Of a stretch of 64,000 nucleotides of DNA, positions 60,481 to 64,000 are shown in pieces. Position numbers and translations under genes: made by a program. Location of the stretch: positions 1,736,001 through 1,800,000 of the forward strand of contig JAGKQI010000096.1 of the NCBI GenBank assembly GCA_018806915.1, given 5' to 3'. The first letter of the stretch is position 1. Every line of letters begins with the position of its first letter. This stretch comes from Phytophthora colocasiae (lineage: Eukaryota; Oomycota; Peronosporomycetes; Peronosporales; Peronosporaceae). The notes beneath the pieces were generated by a model that saw only the letters and a list, made by a program, of their open reading frames with translations, ran no database searches and was not told the origin of the DNA.

Positions 60481-62543
60481 TAAACTCAATTTATTATTGT
60501 CTACTTAATTGCCCTCTAATAGCCCGATGTGCTCAGTCGTTGGCAAAAGGAGAAGTGAGCTCCTTTCGCCGGTTTGACCATCATCGCACGAGTGAATTGC
60601 CGTCGGCAGAAGTGCCGACAGCGTTGATTGACAGTTACAGACGCCGCCTTTCTACACCAGGACAGTGTTCACTTAACTTGAATATACTTATCTAATCTTT
60701 TGTATACTTCGTCACAAGGCTCCGCAGACAATTTTGTTTCAGGCTCTAACTCAATGCCAGTACTTGATGTGTCACTACAGCTGAGCTGTTCTCAATGTTG
60801 TACTTCTTAATTAAATCAAATATGTACTGGTGTTGTGATATTGACATCGGCTTTTGCTCTCTATTTCTCCAGACTTCCATTTTCAGGATATAGTGAATAT
60901 CTCTTAAGTCCTTCATCTTAAACCTTAAAGATAGTTCTCTTTTGATTTTGTTGATGAGCTGAAGGCTCTTTGACATGATTGTCAAATCATTAATGTATAC
61001 TACGATGATTATCCATTCAACTCCCACTTTTGCACGTAAATGCAATATTCCTCGTTGCATCGTTCAAAGCCGAATGATGTAAGGAACGTGTGGAGGACAC
61101 TGTACAAATTCTAGGTGCTTGTTTGAGCCCGTAGATACTCTTCAAAAGATCACAGACATACCCTTCCTTTCACACGGTATGATATCCTGGTGGTTGGCGC
61201 ATGTAAATGCGTTGATCACCATCCATTGACCCATTTAGGAACGCAGTATGTACATCCATCTGATGAATGTGGCAATCTAGTATGGTCCCAACTGCCAGTA
61301 CTAGTCGAAGTGACTCAAATCTAGCAACTGGTGCATACACCTCATCACAATCGACAACAAACTCTTTGTGGTTTCGTTGAGCAACTAGTCTAGCCTTAAA
61401 TCGCTCGACTCTTCCGTTAGCGTGATACTTTACCACTAGTACCCAATGGCATGGTAGAGTCTTTCTTCCTGGAGGTAGTTTGACTAAACGCCAAGTTCCA
61501 TTATCCATTAATGACCCAAACTCAAGGTCCAGTACCTGACGCCACTGTTTTCGATATGGACCACTTAGAGCATCTTTTAAAGTGCGAGGAATAGGTACTT
61601 TGTTTTGCTGGATATCAACTTAATTAGCAGTATCTAGCCACCAAACCGAGCAGGAGACTTTCTCTCCCTACGTGACCGCTTTAGTACTGGTGTAGGTGCT
61701 CTGCTTCAACTAACCCCCGTTTTTCTTTACAGGTGTGGCTGTAGCCGTGATCGATTGGTCGTTAGCTCCCACTGATTATCATCTCCAGTGACTTCCTTTT
61801 TTTACCAAATGCCCGCGAGACTATCTCTACACTGTGTTGAGTGTCAAACATAACATGCCGTGAATAAAAAAAAAACTTATTGGAGTACACCTCTAAGAGG
61901 CGATATGCCTTGTACTCTACAGGTATCCCCAAGAATCGGCACTTAGTCGCGCGTGCCGAAAGTTTCGTATCCTTTCGTCGTGTTTCTGGAACATGTGCAA
62001 AGCATATTCCTCCCCAAATATGTATGTCACTCACATCAGGAGCCTTTCCGTACACTTTTTCGTATGGTGTCATCTTGCCTAGCCGACTCATTGGTGTTCG
62101 ATTTTGCACATAAGTCATGTACATGAGGGCTTCTGGCCACCACCTTCTGGCATTTCAGCGTCATTTAGTGCGCATCTAACTTTGCTCATTTTTGTTTGAT
62201 GGTCTCTTTCTGCTGCACCATTTTCTTCTGGGCAGTATGCATTCGATTTTTGGAACACAATGCCTTTATCCTTACAGAAGTTATTGAACGCTTGATTGAC
62301 GAACTCTGTTCCACCAACTGATCTAATGTGTCTAATTGTGAACTTTCCGTCACGTTCCAGTTGCATGAGCAGCGTTTTAACTTTGTCGTTTACTTCTGTC
62401 TTATTCCAGAGAACAACGCCATGATGATTGATCGTTAATTATACTCAAGAAATATATTATAGTTCCAATAGTGCCATAGACTCCCATTGTTTTCATCGGC
62501 CCGCTCGTATCCATGTGGATCGTACTGATTGGGCGGGTGTCTC

Positions 62544-63486
62544 TACACCTTTGCCCGACCAAGATGGTGCGGCTCCAGCGCAATCTGGTGAAGTAACCAG
62601 ACAATTTACGATAGGATTTTCAACTTTCACGTTAGAATATTCGCCACTTCAGAAAAGGGTTGACGAAACGATACCTCCCGAGGCCAAAGTGGCTCAACCG
62701 CAGTGCAAGGTGGGCAAGCGAGCCACCGTTGTGCTGCCGCCGTCCAGGGGAGCAAACCTTCAGATTCAGTGCGCCGTGCCCACGGAGATGGGGCTCGTGC
62801 ATTATCGTCTGCAGCGCGGCAGCATTCGCATGAATGTGAATGCTGCATTTGTGGACGAAATCTACGACAAGGTCAAGTCGTCAACGATCTTTCACGAGAA
62901 TTTTGAGGGAAAAAAGGTTGTCGTAGTTCTTGACAACGCTCCGGCCCACAACTAGACCGAAGACCTCATCACTGAGCGCGATGATCTTGTCCTGCTTCGG
63001 CTGGCTCCCTACTCTCCTATGTGTAACCCTATCAAAGGTACGTTAATTCTTAGCTGATTTTCAATTGCGGGATTATACTAACTGTAGCGGCGCATTAATA
63101 AAGGGTGTTTCAGCGTCTTGAAAGCCAAGGTCAAGGCTGATCTTGCCTTGTCTCGGGATGAACTGGTCATGGCGCGTCCACGCGGGACGATAGCGGCGGT
63201 GCGAATGGACATTCTGGAGCGTGCAGCTAAGCGCAGCATCGTATGCATGGACATGCGCCTCGTGGAGAGGATGGCGCTGCATTGCCAGCGTGCTGTTGCT
63301 GCCGCCGAGCGCATGGAAGACATGGAGTACGGCACTTGAACTTGAGTTTCCCCCGTGGCTCCACTTCGCTCTGCGTTTCGCCACTTTGTATTCCGTTTAT
63401 AATGCCAAATCAAACATTTCGTTTTCATAATTTTAAAAAATCTGATTTGCACTGGAGTCGCACCATCTTGGTCGGGCAAAGGTGTA
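62544..63486 (+). mobile_element. Mariner-type element nested in the Copia, with TIRs and TA duplication
   Basis: CACCTTTGCCCGACCAAGAT at 62546 is the inverse of the other end, which closes at 63484; the inverted repeats are about 36 bp with two mismatches. TA flanks both sides (62544-62545, 63485-63486). Removing the insert with one TA lets the Copia integrase frame read straight across, which confirms the insertion limits. Total 939 bp. Confidence 0.92.
62640..63340 (+). pseudogene. Mariner transposase derivative lacking its N-terminus
   Basis: KRVDETIPPEAKVAQPQCKV, AVPTEMGLVHYRLQRGS, VVVVLDNAPAHN (Asp), then an in-frame TAG and LVLLRLAPYSPMCNPIKG. A 66-bp intron (63038-63103, donor GTACGT, branch TACTAAC) leads to CFSVLKAKVKADLALSRDEL and the end near 63340. 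The helix-turn-helix and the first catalytic Asp are missing, so it depends on another copy. Its intron shows no copy of its TIR, unlike the MULE and piggyBac introns. Confidence 0.75.
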
Positions 63487-63858
63487 GTGCCGTGCAAATT
63501 CTGATATGATATTCTTCTCATCTTCATTTCCGCACATGTGGAGCAAAAGAAGTTTACTTGACTCAGCTTGCTACGCTCCGCATATGGAATACCTTTGACA
63601 AGTTGCTTACTCATTATGTCTATCAGCTTTTTTTATTCACATGCCCAAGTCTCACATGCCATTCCTTCATTAGACTCTCAAGTTTAGTCTGGTTAGGTAT
63701 AACGAGTGGCTTGCAAGGCTTTGTTTTGATGGCATTGCACATTACTTGCCTTTCCTTTAGTGCCATTGAATGTCTTTGCTACAAACACCAATTTGTGCTT
63801 CCAGGGTACAAACTTGTACAATCCTGTATAGCTCTCTATAATATGATAGCCTGCCTTC

Positions 63859-64000
63859 TTAACCCTTTCAACCCTGTATTCTGTATTGTACAGAATAAGT
63901 AAAATTCCAATCTCTGTCTTGATTAATGCTCCGAGAGCTTTGCATCAAGCTATTTAAACCGCATAGAAGAAAGTGTACGGCAAACCAAACGGTGGTTAGG
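63859..64000 (+). mobile_element. piggyBac-type 5' terminus (TTAA + CCCTTT) running off the window
   Basis: TTAA at 63859-63862 is followed by CCCTTTCAACCCTG and then the palindrome TATTCTGTATTGTACAGAAT (63877-63896). TTAA plus CCC is the signature of piggyBac insertion. The palindrome matches the one at 55597 and the half-sites in the family 2 intron, so this is probably the same family. It interrupts the Copia. Confidence 0.75.

Larger units (their letters stand above)
60683..63862 (-). mobile_element. Ty1/copia retrotransposon, truncated at both ends and interrupted
   Basis: On the minus strand, from the right: the GAG-pre-integrase region (WHVRLGHVNKKKLIDIMS, FFCSTCAEMK), the integrase core (HMDTSGPMKTMGVYG; RSVGGTEFVNQAFNNF; NAYCPEENGAAERDHQT), the integrase C-side (YVQNRTPMSRLGKMTPYEKV) and the reverse transcriptase (TWRLVKLPPGRKTLPCHWVL; HQMDVHTAFLNG; VVYINDLTIMS, where the usual YVDD is altered). 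Many stops and shifts. RNase H and both LTRs are missing. A mariner (62546-63484) is inserted in the integrase, and the right side ends at a piggyBac terminus. Confidence 0.85.

Noticed and set aside
1..64000. tRNA, rRNA or CRISPR array
   Set aside because: I scanned for T-loop-like GGTTCRANYCC contexts and regularly spaced repeats and found none that held up.

Overview
The window looks like nuclear DNA of an oomycete, most likely a Phytophthora or a close relative. Three genes encode secreted proteins with the RXLR...EER signature of Phytophthora effectors. Several starts are preceded by matches to the oomycete core promoter (GCTCATTYBNCAWTTT). Introns are 58-125 bp. A BBS4 remnant and a p25-alpha/TPPP gene fit a flagellated protist. 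I saw no tRNA, rRNA or CRISPR array.

Layout. 1-4035: one copy (A) of a Mutator-like element whose transposase is fused to a Ulp1 protease. 4.3-7.4 kb: a DUF6818-like gene, an unidentified remnant and a dioxygenase-like ORF with a zinc-finger tail. 7.7-14.3 kb: a decayed Helitron. 15.0-16.1 kb: a broken histidine phosphatase. 16.4-19.3 kb: a piggyBac element with one intron. 19.8-21.1 kb: BBS4 and other remnants. 21.4-23.4 kb: a MULE with an intact transposase. 23.4-24.7 kb: two RXLR genes, one frameshifted. 24.9-33.1 kb: pogo/Tigger, a three-ORF Tc1/mariner-type element and a hAT element. 34.2-39.9 kb: a membrane protein, a third RXLR effector and an M1 aminopeptidase. 40.0-44.4 kb: copy B of the Ulp1-MULE, with TIRs and a 9-bp target duplication. 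45.8-55.2 kb: the gene-rich core, holding a duplicated deoxyribosyltransferase-like protein, a small two-exon gene, a tweety-like membrane protein, TPPP, and a divergent pair of secreted proteins sharing a 1,062-bp inverted block. 56-64 kb: piggyBac, MULE, Harbinger, Tigger and Copia remnants. A mariner and a piggyBac end are nested in the Copia.

Most notable pattern. In three separate DNA-transposon families here (Ulp1-MULE and two piggyBac families), the introns of the transposase gene carry the same short motifs found near the element's own ends. In the Ulp1-MULE these motifs form arrays with an 11-bp period. This suggests self-recognition of the gene by its transposase, or introns derived from element ends. 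It is an inference from sequence pattern only.

Host genes (34-40 kb and 45.8-55.3 kb) are intact and compact, and mobile DNA fills the rest. This matches the gene-sparse, repeat-rich compartments where oomycete effectors usually lie.
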